Shown: in pieces, positions 52,168 to 63,981 of the stretch
How the letters are laid out: each line of letters starts with the position of its first letter
How positions within the stretch are numbered: position 1 is the first letter of the stretch
Source of the DNA: Pusillimonas sp. DMV24BSW_D
Lineage (GTDB): Bacteria; Pseudomonadota; Gammaproteobacteria; Burkholderiales; Burkholderiaceae_B
Direction of reading: 5' to 3'
Assembly (NCBI RefSeq): GCF_011388195.1
Contig: NZ_CP049990.1
Location: forward strand, 1,302,001 to 1,366,000
DNA: 64,000 nucleotides
Made by a program: the position numbers and the translations under genes
Notes under the pieces: generated by a model
The model's input: only the letters and a program-made list of their open reading frames with translations
Told to the model about the DNA's origin: nothing
Databases searched by the model: none

Positions 52168-52668
52168 TCAGCGGGACTCGGGCAAAACCTGATAGGGATC
52201 GGTGAAGCCGAGTTGGGCCAGAATCAGGGCTTCGACGGTTTCCATTTCGTGCGCTTCCCGTTCGTCTTGATGGTCGTAACCCAAGGCGTGAAGAACACCA
52301 TGGATGGTTAAATGAGCGGCATGGGCATGAATGGTTTTGTGCTGTGCCTGAGCTTCCTGGTAAAGGACGGGGAGGCACAACACAATATCAGCCATTAAAC
52401 CGGCGTTGGGTTGAATGCCGTATTCAAATGTTAAGACGTTTGTGGCGTAATTGCGGTCACGAAATTGTTGATTAAGTGCACGTCCCTCATCGGCGTCAAC
52501 CAGTCGCAGGGTCAGGCTAACCTGCTCAATTTCTGTGTTCCCAGCCGCGGCAGCGAGGGCGGCTTGCGCCCAGCGCCGCAAACGCCAACGCGGTAATGCG
52601 TCGTCCGCGATGGCATATTGAACTGACAAACTGAGTTTAGGGCCGGGTTTCGAGGCTGGCTTTTTCAT
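52168..52668 (-). CDS. ybeY: Endoribonuclease YbeY (16S rRNA maturation)
   Basis: 166 residues from MKKPASKPG. Zinc-dependent RNase acting in 16S rRNA 3' processing and ribosome quality control. The H-x3-H-x5-H signature is 'HGVLHALGYDH'. 'FRDRNYATNVLTFEYG' is the conserved substrate-side strand. A longer in-frame start at 52770 lies inside phoH and is rejected. Overlaps the phoH 3' end by 32 bp. Confidence 0.95.
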   Translation of the reverse strand: MKKPASKPGPKLSLSVQYAIADDALPRWRLRRWAQAALAAAAGNTEIEQVSLTLRLVDADEGRALNQQFRDRNYATNVLTFEYGIQPNAGLMADIVLCLPVLYQEAQAQHKTIHAHAAHLTIHGVLHALGYDHQDEREAHEMETVEALILAQLGFTDPYQVLPESR

Positions 52669-53653
52669 AAGCGTCGACAATACGTGCAACCAGCGGGTGG
52701 CGGACGACGTCACCACTGGTGAAACGGGTGCTGGCAATTCCTTGAACGGTTTCCAGAACATCAAGTGCATGCGTTAAACCGCTGGGTTGGCCTTTGGGCA
52801 AGTCGATTTGTGAGGGGTCACCGTTAATAACGGCTTTGCTGCCGAAGCCGATTCGGGTGAGGAACATTTTCATTTGTTCCGGCGTGGTGTTTTGTGCTTC
52901 GTCGAGGATGACGAAAGAGTGATTCAACGTACGACCGCGCATGTAGGCCAGCGGCGCAATTTCGATGGTTTGTTTTTCGAACAGGCGTTGAACTTTCTCG
53001 AAACCCATTAGGTCGTAAAGGGCATCATAAAGCGGGCGCAAATAAGGGTCGACTTTTTGGGCCAAATCGCCTGGCAGAAAACCCAGACGCTCGCCGGCCT
53101 CAACGGCAGGGCGGGTAAGAATGAGCCGCTGCACCGATTCGCGTTCCAACGCATCGATTGCACATGCCACAGCCAGCCAGGTTTTTCCGGTGCCTGCCGG
53201 ACCGACACCAAACGTAATGTCGTGCTTCAGAATATTGTTCAGGTAATCCCTTTGCCGTGGCGTGCGTGGTCGCAAATCAGTGCGGCGCGTGCGCAGCACC
53301 AGCTCCATGCTTTGATCGTCCACCGGAGGCAACTCGGGAAGTGGTTCGATTTTGCGGGGATCGTCTGCTTCGCTGCGACCGGCGCCCAACTCCACCAGGC
53401 CAAGTTGGATATCATCGATGGTTAGCGCCTTGTGAACCGCGCGTTCATGGAACCATTCGACCGCTTGTGCAGCGGCTTTTGCCTGCTCCCCATCGATGGT
53501 TACCTGGCTGCCGCGGCGATTCAGTCGGACGTTCCAGCCGTCGGCGATCTGGCGCAGGTTTTCGTCGAGCGGCCCACACAAATTGGCCAAATGCATGTTG
53601 TCGCCATCAAGCCGAACGGTAACCGGTTTATTCCGGCGTACGTTTCTGGTCAT
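52637..53653 (-). CDS. ybeZ: PhoH-like ATPase (YbeZ)
   Basis: 338 residues. N-terminal KH-like segment (about 10-80), then a P-loop ATPase/helicase-like domain with Walker A '[15 protein letters not shown]' and Walker B '[23 protein letters not shown]' zone, and '[12 protein letters not shown]'. YbeZ works with YbeY in rRNA/RNA metabolism. It overlaps miaB by 4 bp (ATGA) and ybeY by 32 bp. Confidence 0.95.
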   Translation of the reverse strand: MTRNVRRNKPVTVRLDGDNMHLANLCGPLDENLRQIADGWNVRLNRRGSQVTIDGEQAKAAAQAVEWFHERAVHKALTIDDIQLGLVELGAGRSEADDPRKIEPLPELPPVDDQSMELVLRTRRTDLRPRTPRQRDYLNNILKHDITFGVGPAGTGKTWLAVACAIDALERESVQRLILTRPAVEAGERLGFLPGDLAQKVDPYLRPLYDALYDLMGFEKVQRLFEKQTIEIAPLAYMRGRTLNHSFVILDEAQNTTPEQMKMFLTRIGFGSKAVINGDPSQIDLPKGQPSGLTHALDVLETVQGIASTRFTSGDVVRHPLVARIVDAYEKASLETRP

Positions 53654-55083
53654 GGGTGTAGTTCACCGCGCAGCGTATTGGCGCTGGTTTGCGTGATACG
53701 CACATTCTGCATTTGGCCGATGAGTTCAGCCGGGGCCGGGAAATTCACGATACGGTTGTTTTCCGTGCGACCCATGAGTTCGTTGGGATCGCGTTTGGAC
53801 GGGCCTTCGACCAATACCCGCTGCGTCGTATTCAGCATGCCCTGGGCAATAGCGGCCGCCTGTTCGTTTACAAGCGCTTGCAAACGATAAAGGCGCTCCA
53901 GTTTCTGTTCTTTTGTGGTGTTGTCTTCAAGGTCGGCCGCCGGCGTGCCGGGGCGTCGCGAATAAACAAAAGAAAACGATTGGTCGAAACCGACATCACG
54001 AATCAGTTTCATGGTTTGCTCAAAGTCGGCTTCGGTTTCTCCCGGGAAGCCAACGATAAAGTCGGATGAAAGCGTGATACCGGGCCGCGCGGCCTTCAGG
54101 CGGCGCACGATCGATTTGAATTCCAACGCAGTGTAGCCGCGCTTCATCGCCGCCAGAATACGGTCGCTGCCTGCTTGTACCGGCAAATGCAGGAACGGCA
54201 CCAGGTTGGGTAATTTGCCGTGAGCCTCGATAAGGCGGCCGGTCATTTCCTTCGGATGTGAAGTGGTATAGCGAATTCGTTCAATACCCGGGATGTCGTG
54301 GATGTATTCCAGTAACATGGCGAAATCGGCAATTTCGCTGGTGTCGCCCATGGGACCCCGGTAAGCATTCACGTTTTGGCCCAGCAGTGTCACCTCTTTG
54401 ACGCCTTGGTCGGCCAAGTCGGCCACTTCAACCAGTACGTCGTCGAACGGGCGGGAAATTTCTTCACCACGGGTATAGGGCACCACGCAGAAAGTGCAAT
54501 ATTTGCTGCACCCTTCCATGATGGACACAAAAGCAGTGGGGCCGTCGATTCGAGCCGGGGGTAATGCGTCGAACTTTTCGATTTCCGGAAAGCTGATGTC
54601 GACTTGAGAGCGGCCCGACTCGCGCCGCTGATTAATAAGCTGCGGCAACCGGTGCAGGGTCTGAGGACCGAATACAACATCGACGAAAGGCGCGCGCTGT
54701 ACGATGGCCTGGCCTTCCTGACTTGCCACACAACCACCCACACCAATCACCAGATTAGGGTTGGCCTGTTTTAAATGCCGTACACGGCCCAGGTCGGAAA
54801 ACACCTTTTCTTGCGCTTTTTCGCGCACCGAGCATGTGTTGAACAAAATGACATCGGCTTCGTCGGGGTTTTGGGTTACTTCAACACCTTGTTCGCCACC
54901 GAGAACGTCGAGCATTTTGTCGGAGTCGTACTCATTCATTTGGCAGCCGAAAGTTTTGATGAAAACTTTGCGCGGTCCGCCCGGTGGTGCTTTATTGACG
55001 ACTTGTGCGCCGACGGCACTTGAGGATGGAGTTTGAGGCGCTGGTGAGCGGGTGGCGAAACGTTTAAGTGGAATTTCTTGCAT
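53650..55083 (-). CDS. miaB: tRNA-2-methylthio-N6-dimethylallyladenosine synthase
   Basis: 477 residues. Radical SAM methylthiotransferase modifying A37 of tRNAs that read UNN codons. Auxiliary cluster cysteines C47, C84 and C118, radical SAM cysteines C192, C196 and C199 (CSKYCTFC), and a TRAM domain at about 405-470. The N-terminus before '[16 protein letters not shown]' is about 38 residues longer than in E. coli and looks disordered; no later start codon is in frame. A start at 55137 would lengthen it more. First gene of the miaB-ybeZ-ybeY-corC-lnt run. Confidence 0.95.
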   Translation of the reverse strand: MQEIPLKRFATRSPAPQTPSSSAVGAQVVNKAPPGGPRKVFIKTFGCQMNEYDSDKMLDVLGGEQGVEVTQNPDEADVILFNTCSVREKAQEKVFSDLGRVRHLKQANPNLVIGVGGCVASQEGQAIVQRAPFVDVVFGPQTLHRLPQLINQRRESGRSQVDISFPEIEKFDALPPARIDGPTAFVSIMEGCSKYCTFCVVPYTRGEEISRPFDDVLVEVADLADQGVKEVTLLGQNVNAYRGPMGDTSEIADFAMLLEYIHDIPGIERIRYTTSHPKEMTGRLIEAHGKLPNLVPFLHLPVQAGSDRILAAMKRGYTALEFKSIVRRLKAARPGITLSSDFIVGFPGETEADFEQTMKLIRDVGFDQSFSFVYSRRPGTPAADLEDNTTKEQKLERLYRLQALVNEQAAAIAQGMLNTTQRVLVEGPSKRDPNELMGRTENNRIVNFPAPAELIGQMQNVRITQTSANTLRGELHP

Positions 55084-55270
55084 GATAGTGGCCGAAACGG
55101 GTGTTGATCCCGGGGGCAAGGTTGAAACAGCAAACATTGTAACGCTTGTAGATGGTTTGTTCGTTTTCTTGGTCGTATAATTCTTTCAGCGCTCAAGAAA
55201 TAAGCTCATAATCAAAAATAATAAAAAAATAGATATTTGGTTTCTTCGTCTTGCTCAACAGGAGGTTGCC

Positions 55271-56506
55271 ATGCAAGAAAAAATCAACACCCCTCGTCGC
55301 CGGGTATTGGCCGCAGCCGGCGCTGCCGCCGCGTGGGCTGGAATGAGCACTGTGGCACGAGCCGATTCCACCGAGCCCGCTGCTCAATCCAATCCACAGC
55401 CGGTTTCCGACGCCAAGCCGTTGCCCGATTACGCGAAATGGAAAGACGCGAACAGCCTGATTGTGCATAGTGCGAACACCATTGAAACCCAGCGCGGTGC
55501 GGTGGGCAGCAGTGTGATTACACCGTTGAACCGGTTATTTATTCGCAATAATGTTTCCCCGCCTCCAGCCAGCATTACCGATAATCCCGATGCCTGGCAG
55601 ATTAATATTGAAGGGGTCCGGAAACCCCATACGTTTACCTTGGCACAGCTCAAAGATATGGGTTTGCAGGCGTTGCCTATGGTCTTGCAGTGTTCCGGCA
55701 ACGGACGTGCGTATTTCCCACATAAACCAGGTGGTACGCAATGGACCGTGGGCGCCGCAGGTTGCGTCATTTTCACTGGTGTTCCCATTGCTACGTTGGT
55801 TGAGGCATTAGGTGGTGTACAAGACGGCATGGTGTACATGACGGGCACAGGCGGTGAGGAAATCCCTGCGGGGCTCGATCCCAACTCAGTCAGGGTGGAA
55901 CGGTCAGTGCCGTTGGAGGCCATGAAAGATGCAATATTGGCCTGGGAAGTAAATGGCGAGCCTTTGCCGTTGGCACATGGTGGCCCGCTACGGTTAATCG
56001 TGCCGGGTTACACCGGTGTCAATAATGTGAAATATGTCAAGCAGTTGGCGTTTACCAAAGCGCAGTCGCCGGCCAGTATCCAGCAGAATAGCTACCGGTT
56101 CTCCGCGGTAGGGGAAAAGGGCGGGCCACAGCATGAGTCTATATGGGAAATGCCGCCCAAGTCGTGGATTACGTCACCTTCCTTGCCTGATACTTCGTTA
56201 AAGGCCGGCCCTGTTGTCATCGGCGGGGTTGCAATGGGCGGAATGGATAGTCCGAGCAAGATCGAGGTGTCGATCGACGGTGGAAAGTCGTGGCAGGAGG
56301 CACGGTTTGTCGGCCCCGACTTGGGCAAATATGCCTGGCGTCAGTTTGCTTTTACGGCCGACTTGAAGCCGGGTCGTTATAATTTGGCCAGTCGCACCAC
56401 CAATGCGGCGGGTCAAACCCAGCCTGCGGAACGCGCTGAAAACAATCGCGGGTACAACAACAATAGCTGGCAAGACCACATGGTCGAAATCACCGTAACT
56501 TCATAA
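55271..56506 (+). CDS. Sulfite dehydrogenase molybdopterin subunit (SorA/SoxC-like sulfite oxidase family)
   Basis: 411 residues. Tat signal with twin Arg (TPRRRVLAAAGAAAAW, cleavage after about residue 31), so it is exported folded. The sulfite oxidase fold has the Mo-binding Cys141 in 'MVLQCSGNGRAYF', 'GAAGCVIFTGVPIATLVEALG' and 'HGGPLRLIVPGYTGVNNVKYVKQLA' zone. The C-terminal dimerisation domain follows ('EVSIDGGKSWQEARF'). It oxidises sulfite to sulfate in the periplasm with the next gene as electron acceptor. The ribosome site AGGAGG is strong. A -10 TATAAT at 55176 could be its promoter, with only a weak -35. Confidence 0.88.
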   Translation: MQEKINTPRRRVLAAAGAAAAWAGMSTVARADSTEPAAQSNPQPVSDAKPLPDYAKWKDANSLIVHSANTIETQRGAVGSSVITPLNRLFIRNNVSPPPASITDNPDAWQINIEGVRKPHTFTLAQLKDMGLQALPMVLQCSGNGRAYFPHKPGGTQWTVGAAGCVIFTGVPIATLVEALGGVQDGMVYMTGTGGEEIPAGLDPNSVRVERSVPLEAMKDAILAWEVNGEPLPLAHGGPLRLIVPGYTGVNNVKYVKQLAFTKAQSPASIQQNSYRFSAVGEKGGPQHESIWEMPPKSWITSPSLPDTSLKAGPVVIGGVAMGGMDSPSKIEVSIDGGKSWQEARFVGPDLGKYAWRQFAFTADLKPGRYNLASRTTNAAGQTQPAERAENNRGYNNNSWQDHMVEITVTS

Positions 56507-56516
56507 AGGTTTGTTC

Positions 56517-56834
56517 ATGAAATTTGCTTTTGCTTTTGCAGGTTTGTCGTTATTGGTTTCCTCGGCGGCCTGGGCCAACGATGCTCAGTTGCAGCGCGGA
56601 AAAGAGTTGTTCGTTAGTAAGGCAGTACCCGCCTGTGCCGTCTGTCATACGCTGAAAGATGCAGGCTCGCAAGGTGCGATTGGGCCAAACCTAGATGAGT
56701 TGAAACCCAGTGCCGATCGCATTATGAAAGTGCTGAAAGACGGAATGGGCGCCATGCCTTCTTTTGCTAACTCCTTAAGCCAGGAAGACATGGAAGCAGT
56801 GACTGCCTACGTGGTTAAATCCACAGGGCAGTAA
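56517..56834 (+). CDS. Periplasmic c-type cytochrome, SorB-like
   Basis: 105 residues. Signal peptide (cleavage after AWA, residue 20). One haem c site CAVCH at residues 40-44, axial Met in 'GMGAMPSFANSLS'. It is 10 bp after the sulfite dehydrogenase gene, so it is the likely electron acceptor, as SorB in Starkeya novella SorAB. Start is the ATG at 56517 with AAAGG upstream; a TTG at 56511 is the alternative. Confidence 0.9.
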   Translation: MKFAFAFAGLSLLVSSAAWANDAQLQRGKELFVSKAVPACAVCHTLKDAGSQGAIGPNLDELKPSADRIMKVLKDGMGAMPSFANSLSQEDMEAVTAYVVKSTGQ

Positions 56835-56872
56835 AATTTTGTTGAATAAACATTAAGGTTTAAGTAGTTAAA

Positions 56873-56904
56873 AGCCCCCGATAACAGCGCTGTTATCGGG
56901 GGCT
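56873..56904. terminator. Bidirectional terminator between the cytochrome gene and secF
   Basis: A 32-bp perfect palindrome (AGCCCCCGATAACAGC and its complement) followed by TTGTTGTTT on the plus strand and TTTTAAC on the minus strand. It sits between convergent gene ends. Confidence 0.85.
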
Positions 56905-56931
56905 TGTTGTTTAACGACCGGTTTCGCGGGT

Positions 56932-57873
56932 TTAGCCTTCTTCAACCTCTGCTTCTGCGTCGTCCTTCTTAACAGGCTTCACCAAATCTTCGCGTTTAAT
57001 GCCCAGCCACATGGCGATAGCCGCGGCAACGAAAACGGAAGAATAGATACCAAACCAAATGCCGATGGTAAGAGCGAGCGCAAAATAGTGTAGCGTCGGC
57101 CCACCAAATACCAGCATTGATATCACCATAATTTGCGTTGAGGTGTGAGTGATGATGGTGCGGGAAATGGTTTGGGTAATGGCGCCGTTGATCACTTCCG
57201 TGGTTGATGCCCGCCGTTGCTTGCGGAAATTTTCACGGATACGGTCCATGATGACCACCGACTCGTTCACCGAGTAGCCCAGTACTGCGAGCACACCCGC
57301 CAGTACGGCTAACGAAAACTCCCATTGGAAAAAGGCGAAAAAGCCCAGAATGATAATGACGTCGTGGAAGTTGGCTACGACCCCTGCGATAGCGAACTTC
57401 CATTCGAAACGCAGCGCCAGGTAAACCATAATGCCAATAACAACACACAATAAGGCCAGCAGGCCGTTTGTGACCAGCTCTTCACCTACTTGCGGACCAA
57501 CAAATTCCACCCTGCGCAATTCGACGTTCGGCGTGTCAGCTTGCAGTGCGGCCATGACTTTTTCGCTTTGAACCGTGGCGTCTTCCCCCTCTGCTACCGG
57601 AAGGCGAATCATGACATCACGTGAGGTGCCGAAATTCTGTACCTGGAAGTCGGAATAGCCGATTTCGCTCAGTGTGTCTCGAACCTGCCCGAGGTCGGCT
57701 GATTGCTGATAGTGGGTTTCCATGACGGTGCCACCGGTAAATTCGATGGATAAATGGAATCCGCGTGTGGCAATAAAAAATACAGCTAAAGCAAAGGTGA
57801 TCAGACTGATCAGGTTCAGCACTACCGCATGGCGCATGAACGGAATAGTGCGTTTGATTCTAAAGAGTTCCAT
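56932..57873 (-). CDS. secF: Protein translocase subunit SecF
   Basis: 313 residues, six membrane helices. With SecD it uses the proton gradient to help late steps of Sec export. Family blocks: 'GFHLSIEFTGGTVMETHY', 'VGPQVGEELVTNGLLAL', 'VLAVLGYSVNESVVIMDRIREN' and 'SRTIITHTSTQIMVISMLVFGG'. An acidic/Lys-rich C-terminus is typical of the group. 51 bp after secD. Confidence 0.97.
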   Translation of the reverse strand: MELFRIKRTIPFMRHAVVLNLISLITFALAVFFIATRGFHLSIEFTGGTVMETHYQQSADLGQVRDTLSEIGYSDFQVQNFGTSRDVMIRLPVAEGEDATVQSEKVMAALQADTPNVELRRVEFVGPQVGEELVTNGLLALLCVVIGIMVYLALRFEWKFAIAGVVANFHDVIIILGFFAFFQWEFSLAVLAGVLAVLGYSVNESVVIMDRIRENFRKQRRASTTEVINGAITQTISRTIITHTSTQIMVISMLVFGGPTLHYFALALTIGIWFGIYSSVFVAAAIAMWLGIKREDLVKPVKKDDAEAEVEEG

Positions 57874-57924
57874 TATTTCGTTGCCTAAATGATTGGGGCG
57901 AATAATTGCATGTTGGATCGGGCT

Positions 57925-59793
57925 TTAATCTTTCGGCTTCCAGATTTGCCCGATTGAAATGCTTTGCAGCTTACGACGACGCCCGTACCAAAGGTTGGTG
58001 ATGGCGCGTACACCCACAACAGAAGAGAACATGGAGGTGAGGATACCGATGCAATGTACGACGGCAAAACCGCGAACCGGCCCGGAACCAAATGCCAGCA
58101 ACGCCAGCCCCACAATAAGCGTCGTCAGGTTGGAGTCGAGAATGGTGCCCCAGGCTCTTTCAAAACCTTGATGAATCGCCTGCTGCGGCGCCATTCCGCC
58201 GCGCAGCTCTTCTCTGATCCGTTCGTTGATCAGCACGTTTGCATCAATGGCCATACCCAGGGTTAGGGCCAAGGCCGCAATACCCGGTAATGTAAGTGTG
58301 GCCTGCAACATTGACAGGACACCCAGCAACAACAAAATATTGAAGCTCAGGCCAAGGGTGGAAAAGATGCCAAACAGGTGGTAGTAAACAATAATGAACA
58401 GGGCGAGCGCTACAAAGCCCCACAACACTGATTTAAAGCCCATTTCAATATTTTCCGCCCCCAGGCTGGGGCCGATGGTACGCTCTTCAATAATTTCCAT
58501 GGGTGCGGCCAAGGCACCGGCACGCAGGAGCAATGCAATATCCGAGGCTTCTTGTGCCGTCATGCTGCCCGAAATTTGAACCTGACCTCCCGGGATTTCA
58601 CTGCGGATAACGGGCGCGGTTACTACCTGGCCTTTGCCCTTTTCGAACAGCAGAATAGCCATGCGTTTGCCCACGTTGTCGCGGGTGACGTCGCGGAAAA
58701 TACGGGCGCCTTTCTGATCGAGCGTGAGGTTGACCGACGGTTGCTGGGTTTGCTGGTCGCGCCCGGGCTGGGCATCTTGCAGGTTTTCACCGGTCAGGAC
58801 AACCTGGCGACGCAACAGGAGCGGGCGCCCATCGGTGTCTTCATATCGTTCTAGACCAAAGGGTACGCGGCCGGCGGCCAGTGCGTTCTGGGCCGATTGC
58901 GACTCATCGACCATGCGAATTTCAAGGGTTGCCGTGCGCCCTAGAATTTCCTTGGCTTTGGCAACGTCTTGCACCCCCGGCAACTGCACGACAATGCGGT
59001 CGGCACCTTGGCGCTGGATAATAGGTTCAGCGACGCCCAGTTCGTTAATCCGGTTATGCAGGGTCGTGATGTTCTGTTGTAGCGCATTGTTCTGGACCTC
59101 CATAACCGCGCTTTCGGTCAGGCGGGAGGTGAGAACGAACCGGTCTCCATTTTCAGAGACCGAGTAAATCATTTCGGGTAAGCGGTTGCGCAACACAGAG
59201 GCGGCGTTGTTAGCGGCGTCTTCGTTGTCGAATTGGGCGACGATCGACATGCCGTCGCGCTCGACGCCGCCGGTACGAACACCTTCTTCACGCAGAAGAA
59301 CGCGGACGTCGTTGGCCAGCGTGTCATAGCGGCCGGTCAGAGCCCCCTGCATGTCAACCTGCAGCAGGAAATGAACGCCACCGCGCAAATCGAGCCCCAG
59401 ATACATGGGGTTGGCACCCAATGCAGTAAGCCAGTTGGGTGAGGACGGCAGCAAGTTCAACGCAACGGTGTAATCGGGGTCGGCCGGGTCGGGGTTCAGC
59501 GCATTCTCGATGACATCTTTGGCTTGCAACTGTGTGTCGGTGGAGTCGAAACGAAAACGAACCGTGCCGACCGGCCCGTTCTGCTCAAAGAATGCGCCTG
59601 TTGTTGGGATATTTTTTTCATCCAACAGTTGTTGAATTCGGCCCAACATGCTTGCTTCAACCTTGACCGCTGTTTTGGCAGGTGCAATCTGGACGGCGGG
59701 TGATTCGCCGAAGAAATTGGGCAGGGTATAAAGAAGCCCAATAATGACAGCTGCCAGAACGATGAGATATTTCCAGAGGGGATAACGGTTCAT
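57925..59793 (-). CDS. secD: Protein translocase subunit SecD
   Basis: 622 residues, six helices with a large periplasmic domain after TM1. Landmarks are 'LGLDLRGGVHFLLQVDM', 'NELGVAEPIIQRQGADRIVVQLPGV' zone, 'ILGRTATLEIRMVDE', and 'LALTLGMAIDANVLINERIREEL' with the conserved Asp of the proton path in TM4. Works with SecF and YajC. A hairpin between yajC and secD (59821-59846) may tune its expression. Confidence 0.97.
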   Translation of the reverse strand: MNRYPLWKYLIVLAAVIIGLLYTLPNFFGESPAVQIAPAKTAVKVEASMLGRIQQLLDEKNIPTTGAFFEQNGPVGTVRFRFDSTDTQLQAKDVIENALNPDPADPDYTVALNLLPSSPNWLTALGANPMYLGLDLRGGVHFLLQVDMQGALTGRYDTLANDVRVLLREEGVRTGGVERDGMSIVAQFDNEDAANNAASVLRNRLPEMIYSVSENGDRFVLTSRLTESAVMEVQNNALQQNITTLHNRINELGVAEPIIQRQGADRIVVQLPGVQDVAKAKEILGRTATLEIRMVDESQSAQNALAAGRVPFGLERYEDTDGRPLLLRRQVVLTGENLQDAQPGRDQQTQQPSVNLTLDQKGARIFRDVTRDNVGKRMAILLFEKGKGQVVTAPVIRSEIPGGQVQISGSMTAQEASDIALLLRAGALAAPMEIIEERTIGPSLGAENIEMGFKSVLWGFVALALFIIVYYHLFGIFSTLGLSFNILLLLGVLSMLQATLTLPGIAALALTLGMAIDANVLINERIREELRGGMAPQQAIHQGFERAWGTILDSNLTTLIVGLALLAFGSGPVRGFAVVHCIGILTSMFSSVVGVRAITNLWYGRRRKLQSISIGQIWKPKD

Positions 59794-59820
59794 TGCGGAT
59801 CAACGGTTGAAATGTAAACA

Positions 59821-59846
59821 AGCCCCGTTTCGGTGGATACGGGGCT
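59821..59846 (-). terminator. Intra-operon hairpin between yajC and secD
   Basis: 8-bp perfect stem AGCCCCGT / ACGGGGCT with a 10-base loop. On the minus strand it is followed by TGTTTACATTT, a weak U-tract. It could partly end transcription after yajC. Confidence 0.5.
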
Positions 59847-59866
59847 GAAAAGGAGCAGGTTGCTGC

Positions 59867-60208
59867 TTATAGTGCTTTGATGGTGCCTTTGGGCAACACC
59901 GAGGCAACGGCGGTACGCTGCAAAACCACTTCAACAGGCTTGTCGGCCAGCGAGGTTACTTCGACGGTGATGTAGCTGTCGCTTACTTTGGTGACTTTGC
60001 CCAATATCCCGCCCGTGGTAATGATTTCGTCGCCTTTGGCCAACGCGGCCACCATATTGCGATGTTCCTTTTGCCGCTTCATTTGGGGGCGGATCATAAG
60101 GAAATACAGAATGACGAACATTAAAATGATGGGTAGCATACCCATCAGTGCATTACCTTCGCCGGCTGCCTGTGCGACGATTTGTGAAAGGGTGTCAACG
60201 AGGGACAT
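59867..60208 (-). CDS. yajC: Preprotein translocase accessory subunit YajC
   Basis: 113 residues. One N-terminal transmembrane helix ('MLPIILMFVILYFLMIRPQMKRQKEH' zone, with the RPQ-x-K-x4 border typical of YajC) and a small cytoplasmic domain ('GDEIITTGGILGKVTKV'). Binds SecDF. 48 bp after tgt; the three-gene order tgt-yajC-secDF is widely conserved. Confidence 0.96.
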   Translation of the reverse strand: MSLVDTLSQIVAQAAGEGNALMGMLPIILMFVILYFLMIRPQMKRQKEHRNMVAALAKGDEIITTGGILGKVTKVSDSYITVEVTSLADKPVEVVLQRTAVASVLPKGTIKAL

Positions 60209-60256
60209 TCATTACTCCTGATTTTAGGTTTAGCGTTCTATTGTAGCGATATCTGG

Positions 60257-62457
<2,201 letters not shown>

Positions 62458-62517
62458 GAAACAGAACGTGCTTTTCGGTATGCTTTGTGTTTGGGTTGAC
62501 TCAACAGGATGACATTG

Positions 62518-63981
62518 ATGCTTGCGCATTTTACTCGGCACCGGAAGGCGGCGGTTTCAAAGCTCGGTTTGATACTCGGTTGTGCGTGTGTGTTGGGCCT
62601 GAGTCTACCGGTTCCGGGCAGTAGTCAGACGTTGCCGGAACCTTTGCAACAGGCCTGGCGACAAACCGGCTTAACGACCGATGACGTTTCCGTCGTCGTG
62701 AAAGAATTGAACGGCCCAGTGTTGTTTTCCATTAATCCCGAGGTGCCGCGTAATCCTGCATCAGTCATGAAAATGGTCACAACCTGGGCGGCTTTGTCTG
62801 AACTGGGGCCCGATTATCAGTGGCGTACGGCGTTTTTTTACGATGGTGTGCCGGTTCCCGACGCTCAGGGGTCACTGCCCAAGCCGATTTACCTCAAGGC
62901 GTCGGGCGATCCTTTTATGCAGGTCGAGGAACTCTGGGCTTTATTACGTGAATTGCGCTTGCGCGGGGTGAAGAATTTAACGGAAGTGGTGGTTGATCGA
63001 TCCATTTTCGGGCCGGTGGCGATTGATCCCGGTGCATTCGATGCGGCCCCCGATCGCCCTTACAACGCCAGCCCTGATGCCATGATGGTTGGTTTAGGTG
63101 CCGTTCGGTTGTCTTTTCAGCCCGATTATCAGGCCCGAAAGTGGATTCCGGTTGTTGACCCCCCGGTTCGGGGTATTCGGGTGCAGGGCGAGGTGACATG
63201 GAGCGATGCAGTTTGCCCGGGGTCGCCGCGGGTCTCAACCCAAGTTTTCCCCAGTGCGTCCGGAGCGGTTGTTGTGCAAGTTGATGGAACGGCGGCAGGA
63301 TCTTGTGGCGAGTTTAGTGTTTATCGTCTTGCGATGAATCAGCCCGCCTACTTCGACGCTGTTTTTCGTTTGTTGTGGCGTGAGCTTGGCGGTACGTTAG
63401 GCAGGGGTATTCGACAAGGTGAAACCCCTCCCGGCGCCTCGCTTTTCGTGTGGCATGATTCCGAGACGCTTTCAGATATGATTCGCCAGGTAAATAAGTA
63501 CAGCAATAACGTCATGGCGCGTACCCTCTTGTTAACGCTGGCTGCTGAGTCCGGCGCCTATGGCGCAACGCCCGAAGCCGGTGCGCGGATTGCGCTCGAT
63601 TTGTTGCGCCGCCAGGGCATTGATACCCGTGGTTGGGTTATTGATAACGGTTCAGGTTTGTCGCGCGATGGCCGCCTGACGGCGACCGGTTTGGTGCAAA
63701 TGCTGGATACGGCTTGGAACTCGCCGCTTATGCCTGAGTTCATGTCGTCTTTGGCCATTGCGGGGGTTGATGGAACGGTTCGCCGACGTCTACGTAATGA
63801 CGAAGCGCGCGGGATGGCGCATTTAAAGACGGGAACACTGCGTGATACCCGGGCGATTGCAGGGTATGTGTTGGGTGAGAGCGGCAGGCGATACGCCCTG
63901 GTCAGTATGGCCAATGGCAATCGAACCGGCGCCATGCGATCTTTTGATGATGCACTTATTCGTTGGTTAAGCACTCAGTAA
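62518..63981 (+). CDS. dacB: D-alanyl-D-alanine carboxypeptidase/endopeptidase (PBP4)
   Basis: 487 residues. Periplasmic class C low-mass PBP. The signal peptide ends about residue 36. The SxxK motif is Ser82-V-M-Lys85, then SxN in '[12 protein letters not shown]' and KTG in '[17 protein letters not shown]'. It trims and cleaves peptidoglycan cross-links. The ATG at 62518 has AGGA 8 bases upstream; the ATG at 62509 would add MTL and has no site. Complete, ending 19 bp before the window edge. Confidence 0.93.
   Translation: MLAHFTRHRKAAVSKLGLILGCACVLGLSLPVPGSSQTLPEPLQQAWRQTGLTTDDVSVVVKELNGPVLFSINPEVPRNPASVMKMVTTWAALSELGPDYQWRTAFFYDGVPVPDAQGSLPKPIYLKASGDPFMQVEELWALLRELRLRGVKNLTEVVVDRSIFGPVAIDPGAFDAAPDRPYNASPDAMMVGLGAVRLSFQPDYQARKWIPVVDPPVRGIRVQGEVTWSDAVCPGSPRVSTQVFPSASGAVVVQVDGTAAGSCGEFSVYRLAMNQPAYFDAVFRLLWRELGGTLGRGIRQGETPPGASLFVWHDSETLSDMIRQVNKYSNNVMARTLLLTLAAESGAYGATPEAGARIALDLLRRQGIDTRGWVIDNGSGLSRDGRLTATGLVQMLDTAWNSPLMPEFMSSLAIAGVDGTVRRRLRNDEARGMAHLKTGTLRDTRAIAGYVLGESGRRYALVSMANGNRTGAMRSFDDALIRWLSTQ

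Noticed and set aside
62458-62517. preQ1 riboswitch upstream of queA
   Set aside because: The 60-bp gap lacks the C-rich loop and A-rich tail of known preQ1 aptamers.
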